Part shown: in pieces, positions 18,828 to 27,625 of the stretch | How the letters are laid out: the number at the start of each line of letters is the position of its first letter | Position numbering within the stretch: the first letter of the stretch is position 1 | Position numbers and translations under genes: made by a program | DNA from: Anaerolineaceae bacterium | Lineage (GTDB): Bacteria; Chloroflexota; Anaerolineae; Anaerolineales; Anaerolineaceae | NCBI GenBank assembly: GCA_011620505.1 | Contig: WOZA01000024.1 | Coordinates: 1-32,522 of the forward strand | DNA: 32,522 bases | Reading direction: 5' to 3' | Notes under the pieces: model-generated | What the model saw: only the letters and a program-made list of their open reading frames with translations | Told to the model about the DNA's origin: nothing | The model's database searches: none

Positions 18828-19580
18828 ATGGAAAAAGTGGTCATTGAAGTTTGCTGCGGTTCGGTGGATGATGTGGTGCGGGCAGCAGAAGCTGGAGCGG
18901 ACCGGGTGGAATTGAACTCGGCGCTGTTTGTTGGCGGACTGACTCCTTCGATTGGAGCGGTACTGGAAGCCAAACTCAGGGTGGACATCCCCGTCATCAG
19001 CATGATACGTCCGCGCGCAGGAGGGTTCTGTTACACCGACCTGGAGTTCGAGACCATGCTGCGGGATACGCGCGAACTGGCGAAGGCAGGCACGGATGGT
19101 TTTGCGGTTGGTTTTCTAACTACTGAAGGATGGTTGGATGAAGAACGCTGCAAGATTTGGGTAGATGCAGCGGGAGAGAGGGAATTGGTGTTCCACCGCG
19201 CCTTTGATATTATGAAAAATGAACCGGAAGAAGTGCTGCCGCGGCTGGCTGAGCTCGGTTTTAAACGGGTTCTGACCAGTGGGAGGGAACCTTCTGCACC
19301 GGCAGGAGCAGAAATGATCAAACGTTGTGTGCAAGTGGGGGCGGTGGAAGTCCTGGCGGGGGGCGGCGTTCGGGCGGAAAATGTGCAGGAGTTAATTCAA
19401 AACACTGGCTGCCGGCAAGTACACTTCACCTGCCACACGAGGCAAAGCGATCCATCCGTGCGGGGAGCCAAATTATCCTTTGGGTTGCCAAATATGCCAG
19501 AAGATGATAAGTTCGATCTAATGGATATTAAAAGGTTAACCGGCTTGATCAGGTTGATCCGCACTTTACCCACATCCTAA
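18828..19580 (+). CDS. cutC: CutC family TIM-barrel protein
   Basis: VVIEVCCGSVDDVVRAAEAGADRVELNSALFVGGLTPS; ISMIRPRAGGFCYTDLEFETM; VLTSGREPSAPAG; ATG at 18828 preceded by GGAG (track start 18816 is TTG). Confidence 0.92.
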   Translation: MEKVVIEVCCGSVDDVVRAAEAGADRVELNSALFVGGLTPSIGAVLEAKLRVDIPVISMIRPRAGGFCYTDLEFETMLRDTRELAKAGTDGFAVGFLTTEGWLDEERCKIWVDAAGERELVFHRAFDIMKNEPEEVLPRLAELGFKRVLTSGREPSAPAGAEMIKRCVQVGAVEVLAGGGVRAENVQELIQNTGCRQVHFTCHTRQSDPSVRGAKLSFGLPNMPEDDKFDLMDIKRLTGLIRLIRTLPTS

Positions 19581-19633
19581 GGGTCGACAGAGCACGGGGG
19601 CAGTGACTTTTTTACCAAAATAGACCACTTGTA

Positions 19634-19664
19634 TTGACACTGGTGATTTTTGTATTATTATAGA
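19634..19664 (+). promoter_or_regulatory. promoter region of the SIS-PTS operon with flanking inverted repeat
   Basis: TTGACA at 19634-19639; TTATAG/TATAGA around 19658-19664; CACTGG (19638-19643) / CCAGTG (19669-19674) inverted repeat. Confidence 0.5.
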
Positions 19665-19759
19665 ATTGCCAGTGAGACAGAGTCTTTATCAACTTGCTGG
19701 AACCATTATTGCAATCAGTCCGAACTGTTTTAACAATAAAATACTACAGAGGTGTACGG

Positions 19760-20464
19760 ATGGACAATGAAGTGTTCGAGATGGCATATAAGCTCATCGG
19801 CAAACTCCAGGAAACTCAGGGAGAAAACATTCTCGCGGCTGCGCGCTGCATAGCAGACACGTTCGAACATGGCGGCATTATACAAGCTTTTGGATCCGGG
19901 CATTCTTATGCCGGGGCAATTGAGCTTTGTGGGCGGGCTGGTGGCTACGTACCCTCGAAAGTGATCAAAGATCCAGCTGGTGGTATGTATGAATCCATCC
20001 AGGGTGTGGGTGAAATCCTGATGAAGAAAGTTGAGATCTTGAAGGAGGATGTGGTTTTCATCATTTCCAACTCAGGTCGCAATCCTTTACCAATTGAGAT
20101 TGCCTTACAGGCAAAACAAAGGGGCGCAAAAGTAGTTGCTCTGACTTCCGTCAGCGCAAGTTCCAAACTTAGTTCAAAGCATCAGTCCGGCAAACGCTTG
20201 TTTGAGGTGGCAGATGTAGTCATTGACAATCAGGTTCCTGATGGCGATGCCAGCATCCAGCTTGAAGGGCTCGATACCGCTATTTGTGGTATGTCTTCGA
20301 TTGTCACCTCGGTTGCGCTGCAGGCTGTCGTGCTTGAATCGGCGAAGATGCTCCTCGCAAGGGGTATCACGCCGCCATTCTTTAAGTCACAGAATATCGA
20401 TGGAGGTGAAGAATATAACGACGCATTGCTCAAGAAGTACTTTAATCGGATCAATCATATGTAG
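19760..20464 (+). CDS. SIS-domain (phosphosugar-binding, UPF0309-like) protein 1
   Basis: IIQAFGSGHSYAGAIELCGRAGG; VVFIISNSGRNPLPIEIALQAKQRGAKVVALTS; GAGGTGT SD before the ATG at 19760 (track start 19694). Confidence 0.85.
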   Translation: MDNEVFEMAYKLIGKLQETQGENILAAARCIADTFEHGGIIQAFGSGHSYAGAIELCGRAGGYVPSKVIKDPAGGMYESIQGVGEILMKKVEILKEDVVFIISNSGRNPLPIEIALQAKQRGAKVVALTSVSASSKLSSKHQSGKRLFEVADVVIDNQVPDGDASIQLEGLDTAICGMSSIVTSVALQAVVLESAKMLLARGITPPFFKSQNIDGGEEYNDALLKKYFNRINHM

Positions 20465-20512
20465 TTAATCAGGAGGGAAACCTCCAAAACTAATGAAAGG
20501 AGTTTGACCTAA

Positions 20513-21253
20513 ATGAGTACGTTTCTTCTCGCTTTATTCTTAGCAATCTTTACCGGCTTAATGATTGTGTTTGCGTCATTGGCCATGGGCGGCATCTACA
20601 ATCCGCTCATTTTCGGCGTCGTCACCGGTCTTTTGGTCGGCGATGTTCGGCTGGGTCTTGAGGTTGGTGCAATGTGCGCCCTCTATGACATTGGCTTCTA
20701 TACCTACGGAGGCGCGACAACGCCTGACTATAACGTAGGGGCAATGTTTGGCGTGGTCGTCGCGAAACAGAGTGGTGACGTCAACCAGGGTATCATTATC
20801 GGTACCGTTGTTGCCCTGCTCATGTCGTGGTTCGACATTCTTGGCCGCGGTGTTACAACCGTCTTCCAGCACGGTGGCGACAGAGCCTTGGCCAACAGAG
20901 ACATCAAAGCCTTCGAACGCTGGCATCTGCTCGGCACCCAGGGTTGGTTCTGGAGCCGTTTCATCCCCGTGTTTATCGGCATGATGCTGATTGACAATTA
21001 TCAGGTGATTTCCAACTTTATCAACAATTACGCCTGGATCAAGGATGGTCTGGCTGTAATTGGGAAGGCTCTCCCAGCGGTCGGCTTTGCACTGCTGCTT
21101 TCATATATGGATATCAAGAACTTCTGGCCATTTATGTTAATCGGCTATGCACTCTATGCTTTTATGGGCGTTCCTACGCTCGGTCTGGCCATTATCGGTA
21201 TTGCCCTCGGCTATCTCTTCACCAACTTTATGAAAAAAGAGGAGGCAAGGTAA
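20513..21253 (+). CDS. PTS mannose/fructose/sorbose-family EIIC component
   Basis: multi-TM; YNPLIFGVVTGLLVGDVRLGLEVGAMCALYDIGF; GGATTPDYNVGAMFGVVVAKQSG; GAAAGGAG SD. Confidence 0.92.
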   Translation: MSTFLLALFLAIFTGLMIVFASLAMGGIYNPLIFGVVTGLLVGDVRLGLEVGAMCALYDIGFYTYGGATTPDYNVGAMFGVVVAKQSGDVNQGIIIGTVVALLMSWFDILGRGVTTVFQHGGDRALANRDIKAFERWHLLGTQGWFWSRFIPVFIGMMLIDNYQVISNFINNYAWIKDGLAVIGKALPAVGFALLLSYMDIKNFWPFMLIGYALYAFMGVPTLGLAIIGIALGYLFTNFMKKEEAR

Positions 21254-21254
21254 G

Positions 21255-22082
21255 ATGGCACGCACAAATGCTAAACTCTCTGAACAGGCTTTAAAGAAAG
21301 CCGCCAACCGTCACAACTGGGCTCTGCAGTGGTGCTGGAACTACGAACGTATGCAGGCTTCCGGCTTTGCATATGCCATGGTTCCGATCATGAAAGAGCT
21401 CTATGACACCAACGATGAGGTTTGCGAAAACCTCGAACGTCACATGCAGTTCTACAACTGCCATCCGGGCGGTTCAGCCGTGATTATGGGCGCAGCGGTT
21501 GCCCTTGAAGAAGGCTACGAAACTGACATGTCCAACAGCATCAAGGTTGCCTTGATGGGACCTCTGGCGAGCATTGGCGACACAATCCAGGCTGTGCTGG
21601 TGAAACCGATTGCCTACATCATCGCTGCTGGAATGGCAGCCGAAGGCAGCTTCCTCTCCCTGCCCGTGATCATCCTTCCACTTCTGGCTCTCTTCCTGGC
21701 GAGATGGCCGCTCTTCAAATGGGGTTACAAACGCTCTGTTGCCATCCTCGAAGATATCGAGGGCAACACTGACTTCAACACCATGCGCAAGGCTGCTCAA
21801 ATCCTCGGGTTGACGGTTGTTGGTGGATTTGTGCCAAGCATGATTGGCCTGACACTGAAGTACACTTACTCCCAAACTTTAACCGATCCAGCGACCGGAC
21901 AGGATGTGGTAAAGACCGTCGCTCTGCAAGATACGCTTGACGGCATCCTGCCGAAACTGCTGCCAATCGCGCTGGTTGCATTCTGCTACTGGCTGATCAA
22001 GAGAAAGGTCAATCCCGTTCGGGTTATCGCAATCGTTGCGGTGATTGCTTTTGTCCTGGGCGCGCTCGGCGTTTTGGGCTAA
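21255..22082 (+). CDS. PTS mannose/fructose/sorbose-family EIID component
   Basis: HNWALQWCWNYERMQASGFAYAMVPIMKELY; FYNCHPGGSAVIMGAAVALEEG; IKVALMGPLASIGDTIQAVLVKPI. Confidence 0.95.
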   Translation: MARTNAKLSEQALKKAANRHNWALQWCWNYERMQASGFAYAMVPIMKELYDTNDEVCENLERHMQFYNCHPGGSAVIMGAAVALEEGYETDMSNSIKVALMGPLASIGDTIQAVLVKPIAYIIAAGMAAEGSFLSLPVIILPLLALFLARWPLFKWGYKRSVAILEDIEGNTDFNTMRKAAQILGLTVVGGFVPSMIGLTLKYTYSQTLTDPATGQDVVKTVALQDTLDGILPKLLPIALVAFCYWLIKRKVNPVRVIAIVAVIAFVLGALGVLG

Positions 22083-22097
22083 AATTTAGTACAATTG

Positions 22098-22131
22098 TTG
22101 GTGGCGGAGAAAATCCCTTCTCCGCCACCAA
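22098..22131 (+). promoter_or_regulatory. 14-bp perfect intercistronic hairpin between EIID and EIIB
   Basis: TTGGTGGCGGAGAA-AATCCC-TTCTCCGCCACCAA; no T-run directly after the stem. Confidence 0.85.
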
Positions 22132-22164
22132 ACTATACGAGGGATTTTTTGGAGAGAGCAAAAT

Positions 22165-22650
22165 ATGATTAAGCATCTTCGCATTGATAACCGTTTGATC
22201 CACGGACAGGTCGCCGTTACATGGATGCGCCGTATTAACGCGGATGCGATTGCAGTTGTTAACGATGACGTTGCCAAAGATCGCATTCAAAAGATGGCGC
22301 TGCCCCTTGCCGCAAGAGACGCGAAAGTCTTGGTGCTGTCGCATCAAGAGCTGCAAGACTACGTCAAAGAGCACCCGGATGAATCGCTTTTTGTAATCGC
22401 CAAATCCCCGATGGATGCCCTGCGCATCCTGGAGAGTGGGCTTGAAGTTGGCGAAGTCAATGTGGGGAATGCCGCCCCGATCGCCGGAACCAAGTATGTC
22501 ATGGTGGATAAATCAATCGCTGCCACCAAAGAAGACGCGGAAGTGTATCGTAAGATCGCGGAACTACGGGGCGGCAAACTGATGACCCAGACGGTCTCCA
22601 CTTATCAACCTCAGGACTTTCTCCAACTGCTGCGCAAAGCCGGCCTTTAG
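22165..22650 (+). CDS. PTS mannose/fructose/sorbose-family EIIB component
   Basis: IKHLRIDNRLIHGQVAVTWMRRINADAIAVVNDDVAKD contains the EIIB active-site His motif (R-[VI]-D-x-R-L-[IV]-H-G-Q-V). Confidence 0.95.
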   Translation: MIKHLRIDNRLIHGQVAVTWMRRINADAIAVVNDDVAKDRIQKMALPLAARDAKVLVLSHQELQDYVKEHPDESLFVIAKSPMDALRILESGLEVGEVNVGNAAPIAGTKYVMVDKSIAATKEDAEVYRKIAELRGGKLMTQTVSTYQPQDFLQLLRKAGL

Positions 22651-22692
22651 GCTCCCGCGGCAGCATTCGAACGAATGCCCGTTTAAATACGA

Positions 22693-22735
22693 AAATAGTG
22701 GTGGTCACTTCGAGGATTCGGGGTGACCACTATTT
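22693..22735 (+). promoter_or_regulatory. imperfect hairpin between EIIB and the membrane-protein gene
   Basis: AAATAGTGG[TGG]TCAC...GTGACCACTATTT, 13-bp complement with a 3-nt bulge; only a weak T-tract afterwards. Confidence 0.6.
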
Positions 22736-22767
22736 ATAGACGCAACAAGTGAATAGGAAACCCTGCC

Positions 22768-23403
22768 ATGCAATTGAAAATCGCCAAAATTATTAATAGC
22801 CTGCTTATCGTTCTGACCGTAATTATCTTAGCGCTTGCGGGAGGCTATATCTTTGTATACAACCGCTACCCCGAATTTAGGACGACTTACTTAATTATTT
22901 TCGTGCTTGTTGCTATTGGATTGATGCTCTTTTTCAGATGGATGGAAGAGGGCTGGGACAAACGTGTCATTACCCGCATGGTCAAAGATGGTAAGGTCGC
23001 GTTGGCAAATATCAAACACTCGGAACGCGTGATGCGCATGCGCGACAGCACATTTACCAATTTCTGGCTGTATGAATTCGTGGCAGATTTGGTAACTCCC
23101 GATCTCGTAAACCTGAACGAAGTGAAATTCTGGGAAAAAATGAATGCGGACACCCAACAGATTCCCAACGGCTCCGTCTTTGTGACGTACGACCCCGAAA
23201 AGCCAACCCAAATCTTTGTTGTGCCAAATGTGTTGATCAGCCAGCTGCCCGAGCTGATGCCCGTGGTGCGTAAGATTGAAGCGAATGCGTCCATTCGGTA
23301 CCTGGACGCGTATTACAACAAAGGCATGGTTATCAAAAGCATGAAAGACTCGCTGGCGGAGCAGAGCCAGGCGGTGGAAGAAAAGAAAAAGAAGGAAGGC
23401 TGA
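22768..23403 (+). CDS. uncharacterised protein with two N-terminal TM helices and a cytoplasmic-type domain
   Basis: IINSLLIVLTVIILALAGGYIFVY and TTYLIIFVLVAIGLMLFF hydrophobic segments; charged Lys-rich C-terminus; no family recognised. Confidence 0.75.
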   Translation: MQLKIAKIINSLLIVLTVIILALAGGYIFVYNRYPEFRTTYLIIFVLVAIGLMLFFRWMEEGWDKRVITRMVKDGKVALANIKHSERVMRMRDSTFTNFWLYEFVADLVTPDLVNLNEVKFWEKMNADTQQIPNGSVFVTYDPEKPTQIFVVPNVLISQLPELMPVVRKIEANASIRYLDAYYNKGMVIKSMKDSLAEQSQAVEEKKKKEG

Positions 23404-23404
23404 G

Positions 23405-24400
23405 ATGATGAGGATTGGGACAATAGGAACCGGGATTATCGTTGATGGTTTTTTTGATGCGGTCAGCAAGACCGACGACGCAGAAGTGGTTGTGATCTAC
23501 TCGCGCAATGAAGAAACCGCGCAGGCTTTTGCAGCCAAGCACAACCTGACAAAATGGCATACAGACCGGGATGCTTTTCTGAATGACCCTGAGATCGACG
23601 TCGTTTATGTAGCCTCACCCAATTCGCTCCATTACCAATGGACGCTTGATGCCCTGAAGGCAGGCAAAGGGGTCATTTGCGAAAAACCCTTTGTTTCGAC
23701 CCGCGCGGAGTGTGAGACCCTGCGTAATCTTGCTCACGAAAAAGGCTTGTTCCTGGTGGAGGCTATCACTGTCCCGCATCTGCCCAACTTCCAATTGATC
23801 CGCGACCATTTGGATAAAATCGCTCCGGTCAGGTTGGTGCAGCTCAACTTTTCGCAGTACTCAAGCAAACACAAAGCTTTTTTGGAAGGCAAGAATCCGA
23901 ACATCTTCAACCCTGCCTTTGCTGGCGGCGCCTTGATGGATATCAACTACTACAACTTGCGCTTCATGCTTGATCTGTTCGGCGAGCCTGAGAATGTGCG
24001 CTATTTTGCCAATCTTGCGCACAATGGCATCGACACATCCGGTGTGCTGCTGATGACCTATCCGGGTTTTCTGGCAGAGGCTGTAGGGGCAAAGGACAGC
24101 CGCAGCGAGAATATGGTGCAAATCCAGGGCGAAAAGGGTTACATCAAAGTGCCCAAGGAAAGCAGCCGCTGCATCTCGTTCACGGTAGTCACCCAGAATG
24201 GCGAAGAAACATTCAATGAGCAGGCAGATGATAACGTGCTTGTCTATGAGATGCGGGAATTCGCTGAAATGTACCAAACTAACGACCTGGCCAAACGAGA
24301 TGAATTGTTGGAAATGACCTGCCGTGGCATGAAGTGGCTTGAGATAGCCCGCAAGGACGGCGGAGTATATTTTGAAGGAGAAACGCGATATGTGGATTAG
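23405..24400 (+). CDS. Gfo/Idh/MocA family oxidoreductase
   Basis: RIGTIGTGIIVDGF nucleotide-binding motif; DPEIDVVYVASPNSLHYQWTLDALKAGKGVICEKPF; GGALMDINYYNLRFMLDLFGEP. Confidence 0.92.
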   Translation: MMRIGTIGTGIIVDGFFDAVSKTDDAEVVVIYSRNEETAQAFAAKHNLTKWHTDRDAFLNDPEIDVVYVASPNSLHYQWTLDALKAGKGVICEKPFVSTRAECETLRNLAHEKGLFLVEAITVPHLPNFQLIRDHLDKIAPVRLVQLNFSQYSSKHKAFLEGKNPNIFNPAFAGGALMDINYYNLRFMLDLFGEPENVRYFANLAHNGIDTSGVLLMTYPGFLAEAVGAKDSRSENMVQIQGEKGYIKVPKESSRCISFTVVTQNGEETFNEQADDNVLVYEMREFAEMYQTNDLAKRDELLEMTCRGMKWLEIARKDGGVYFEGETRYVD

Positions 24401-25607
24401 ATCAACCCGGATTTACACTGAAGATGGTCTGTTGGACGGCTGGATGCGGATTGAAGAGGGGAAGATTATCCAATTTGGCAAGGGTGAAAAAGAAGGCGCG
24501 GTTGATTTTGGCGACCTGCGCATCATTCCCGGCATATTTGATACGCATATCCACGGCACCCAGGGCTATACCATGTGGGAGGAAGGCGAGAGTGGGGATA
24601 TTGATTTCCAGTTGGATGGCTTTTTGAAGGGTGTGGCGAGTGAGGGTGTGACGTTAGTTCTCCCAACGCTTTTTAGCGCTACCGGTGACGGCGAGGGCGC
24701 CCTGGAAGTACTGAAGAAAACCGCGAATCGAGTCGGCAAGCCGCAAAACGGCGCGAACGTGGCGGGTGTGCACTTTGAAGGCCCCTACTTGAACCGGGTC
24801 GGCGAGAAAGGCATCCGTCCGAAACCCCCCACGATCAATCTGGATTTTGTGCGTAAGGCGATCGAGGCTGGGAGCGGACATCTAAAACTGATGGGGTTGG
24901 CACCAGAACTGCCCCAGTCAGAAGAATTGGTCGACCTCCTGATAGAGCATGGCGTAATCGCCGCGTTTACCCACACGGATTGTAATTCAACCCAGGCATT
25001 TGCCGCTTTCGATCATGGCATTACCGTGGCGACGCATCTGTGCAACGTGATGACCGGAATTCACCACCGCGATGTGGGCGGGTTGGGGGCAGCGCTGCTG
25101 GATGAACGCGTTACCTGCGAGCTGATCTGCGACGGCTTGCACGTCTCTAATCCGATGATCGAGATTGTGATGCGTGCCAAGCCCCACGAAAAAATCATGC
25201 TGATTTCCGATTGCACCGGTTATTCCGGCGCGCCAACCGGTACCTATAGGGGCTTCCTGGGGCATTCAGGCGAAGTGATCGTGGACGATTTGGGCTTTGT
25301 CCGCGAAACAGGTGGGCGTCTGCGCGGGAGCAGTAAGCCGGTGCTCTATGGCATCTGGAACCTGGTGGAAAACGTCGGGCTTGAGATGGACGACGCCTTG
25401 AGGATGGCCTCACTCGTGCCTGCCCGAAAATATGGTTTTGGAGATAAAAAGGGTTCGCTGAAAATTGGCAAAGACGCTGATTTTGTGGTGATCAGTGATG
25501 ATTACAAAGCACTTGAAACTTACGTGGAGGGGCGCAAGGTCTTCGACCGTGCCAGTGAAGGAGATAAGATTTTTAACCAGCAAATGCTGGAGACTTTACT
25601 GAGGTGA
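24390..25607 (+). CDS. second NagA-family (N-acetylglucosamine-6-phosphate deacetylase-like) amidohydrolase
   Basis: IIPGIFDTHIHGTQGY; VHFEGPYLNRVGEKG; ATHLCNVMTGIHHRDVGGLG; ELICDGLHVS; LISDCTGYSG; ATG at 24390 overlaps the previous gene. Confidence 0.85.
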   Translation: MWIRSTRIYTEDGLLDGWMRIEEGKIIQFGKGEKEGAVDFGDLRIIPGIFDTHIHGTQGYTMWEEGESGDIDFQLDGFLKGVASEGVTLVLPTLFSATGDGEGALEVLKKTANRVGKPQNGANVAGVHFEGPYLNRVGEKGIRPKPPTINLDFVRKAIEAGSGHLKLMGLAPELPQSEELVDLLIEHGVIAAFTHTDCNSTQAFAAFDHGITVATHLCNVMTGIHHRDVGGLGAALLDERVTCELICDGLHVSNPMIEIVMRAKPHEKIMLISDCTGYSGAPTGTYRGFLGHSGEVIVDDLGFVRETGGRLRGSSKPVLYGIWNLVENVGLEMDDALRMASLVPARKYGFGDKKGSLKIGKDADFVVISDDYKALETYVEGRKVFDRASEGDKIFNQQMLETLLR

Positions 25608-25609
25608 AA

Positions 25610-26857
25610 ATGATCAAAGTAGCAACATCCACCCGCTATGTAACCCCGCAGGAACCCTGTTTTATGGGCGGCTACGGCATGCGCAGGCAGAAGTCTGAAG
25701 GCATCCTCGATGAGTTGAAATGCACTGCAGTACTCCTGGAGATCGATGGGTCGCCCATTGTGATGTGCGATGTGGAAATCCTGATGATCACATCGGAAAT
25801 CGTCACAGCAGTCAAAGAAAGACTATTGCGCGAGTATGGCATCCAGCCTGAAATGGTCACCATCGCTACCACCCACACCCATGCCGGCCCGGAGATCCGT
25901 TCCGAGCGATTGCCAATGTTTGATGAAGAAAGTGATGATAGCTTTTGGCGGCGATATCAGGACTTCTTGAAGGAAAGGATCTTTATCACCATCGCTGACT
26001 GTTTTGAAACTGAGCTGAGAGAAGCTGAGGCCTGGTATCGTACCGTGAAAATTGAGGGGTTGTATGGCAATCGGAATGGGATTGGCAAGCCCGAGGACAA
26101 AGATGTCACGTTGATCGTCTTCAAAAACGAAAAAGAGGTGTTGGCTGCAATTGTGAATATTGCCTGCCACCCGACCGTGTTGGGCGCCCAGAACCTGCAG
26201 ATCAGCAGTGACTTGCTGGGGTACATCAGCCGTGGTGTCAAAGAAAGACTGGGAGTGTATCCACTGATGATGCAAGGCGCTTCCGGGGATATGAGCAACC
26301 GCAACTACCGCCAGGGGCACGATGCACAAGAGCTGACCCGCACGGGTGAGGGCATTTTGGCACAGCTATTTGCCAGCCAGGAATTAGCCCCGCTCAGCCT
26401 GGACAAACCGGTGGTCGAACCTTACCACTGGGAAACCAGTTATCCAGTGGATAAAGAAGCTCTCAAAAAACTGCAGATGCAAATCAGGCAGCAAATGGCA
26501 GCCGAAGAAAATTACGACAAGCACAAGATCCTGCTTTCTTCGGATTATGCGATTGACCTCAAGTTGAAGAAAGAGGAAATTACCGCCAATTTTGATGCGG
26601 CAATTATCCGAATGGGAGATCTCGAAATCTGTAAGCAGCCCGGGGAAATGTTCTCGCGCTTTGGCATGAAGATCAAAGCCGCCAGCAAGGCAAAGCTCCC
26701 GCTCATCTGGGGTTATGCCGATGACTATGGCGGCTATCTTGCGGACGAGGGTGAGTATGGCAAGACCTACGAAAGCATCATGTCACCCATGCCAAAAGGC
26801 GCTTCGGAAGAAATTACTGATGACCTGGCCCGTTTAATGGCAGGAGAAACGGAGTAA
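25610..26857 (+). CDS. neutral/alkaline ceramidase-like hydrolase (N-terminal domain), no signal peptide
   Basis: MIKVATSTRYVTPQEPCFMGGYGMRRQ; TTHTHAGPE and NIACHPTVLGAQN metal-ligand-like motifs; QGASGDMSNRN. Confidence 0.72.
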   Translation: MIKVATSTRYVTPQEPCFMGGYGMRRQKSEGILDELKCTAVLLEIDGSPIVMCDVEILMITSEIVTAVKERLLREYGIQPEMVTIATTHTHAGPEIRSERLPMFDEESDDSFWRRYQDFLKERIFITIADCFETELREAEAWYRTVKIEGLYGNRNGIGKPEDKDVTLIVFKNEKEVLAAIVNIACHPTVLGAQNLQISSDLLGYISRGVKERLGVYPLMMQGASGDMSNRNYRQGHDAQELTRTGEGILAQLFASQELAPLSLDKPVVEPYHWETSYPVDKEALKKLQMQIRQQMAAEENYDKHKILLSSDYAIDLKLKKEEITANFDAAIIRMGDLEICKQPGEMFSRFGMKIKAASKAKLPLIWGYADDYGGYLADEGEYGKTYESIMSPMPKGASEEITDDLARLMAGETE

Positions 26858-26859
26858 AG

Positions 26860-27591
26860 ATGAAATATTCAAATGAATACCTGGAACATTTGGAAGGAAT
26901 CCTTGAGAAGATCAAGGCGAATGAAGAGCAATACCGCGAAACTGCAGCCGCGATATTGGAACGAGTCAAGCAAGGAGGAATGATATTTCCCTTTGGCACC
27001 GGGCATGGGCATCTTCTGGCACTTGAGATGTTCTATCGCGCTGGCGGCATGGTGCGGGTTAATCCGATACTGACCGAAGAACTGATGCTGCACAAATCAG
27101 CCACAGGTTCCTCAGCTTTTGAACGCAGCGAAGGCAAGGCTGAGCCACTGCTGGAGGAATTCAAGGTCAGTGAAAAGGATGTGGTGATTGTGTTCTCGAA
27201 CAGCGGCATCAACCCGCTGACCATCGAGATGGCTTTGGGTGCAAAAGAACGCGGCGCTCTAACCGTAGCTCTGACCAATTTGAACCATTCACGTCCACTG
27301 CAGAGCCGCCACCATTCGGGATTGAAATTGTATGAGATTTGCGACATTGTGCTCGATAATTTTGGTGTCTTGGGCGATGCCTGCGTGAAGGTTGCTTCGG
27401 GGATCAAGATCGCGCCGACATCCACGGTCTCTGGAGCAGCGATTGTGCATACCCTGACTGCCATGATGGTTGAGCTGGCGGAGGCAGAGGGCTATGAACT
27501 CGAACTATACACTTCCGGCAACGTGCCCAATGGGCACGAACGCAACCTGGCGCTGATAGAAAAGTACAAAGGTGTTATTAAAAGCCTCTAA
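26860..27591 (+). CDS. SIS-domain (phosphosugar-binding, UPF0309-like) protein 2
   Basis: GMIFPFGTGHGHLLALEMFYRAGG; VVIVFSNSGINPLTIEMALGAKERGALTVALTN. Confidence 0.85.
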   Translation: MKYSNEYLEHLEGILEKIKANEEQYRETAAAILERVKQGGMIFPFGTGHGHLLALEMFYRAGGMVRVNPILTEELMLHKSATGSSAFERSEGKAEPLLEEFKVSEKDVVIVFSNSGINPLTIEMALGAKERGALTVALTNLNHSRPLQSRHHSGLKLYEICDIVLDNFGVLGDACVKVASGIKIAPTSTVSGAAIVHTLTAMMVELAEAEGYELELYTSGNVPNGHERNLALIEKYKGVIKSL

Positions 27592-27625
27592 GCCGGACAC
27601 CTAACCGGAATGGAAAGGAATTGTT

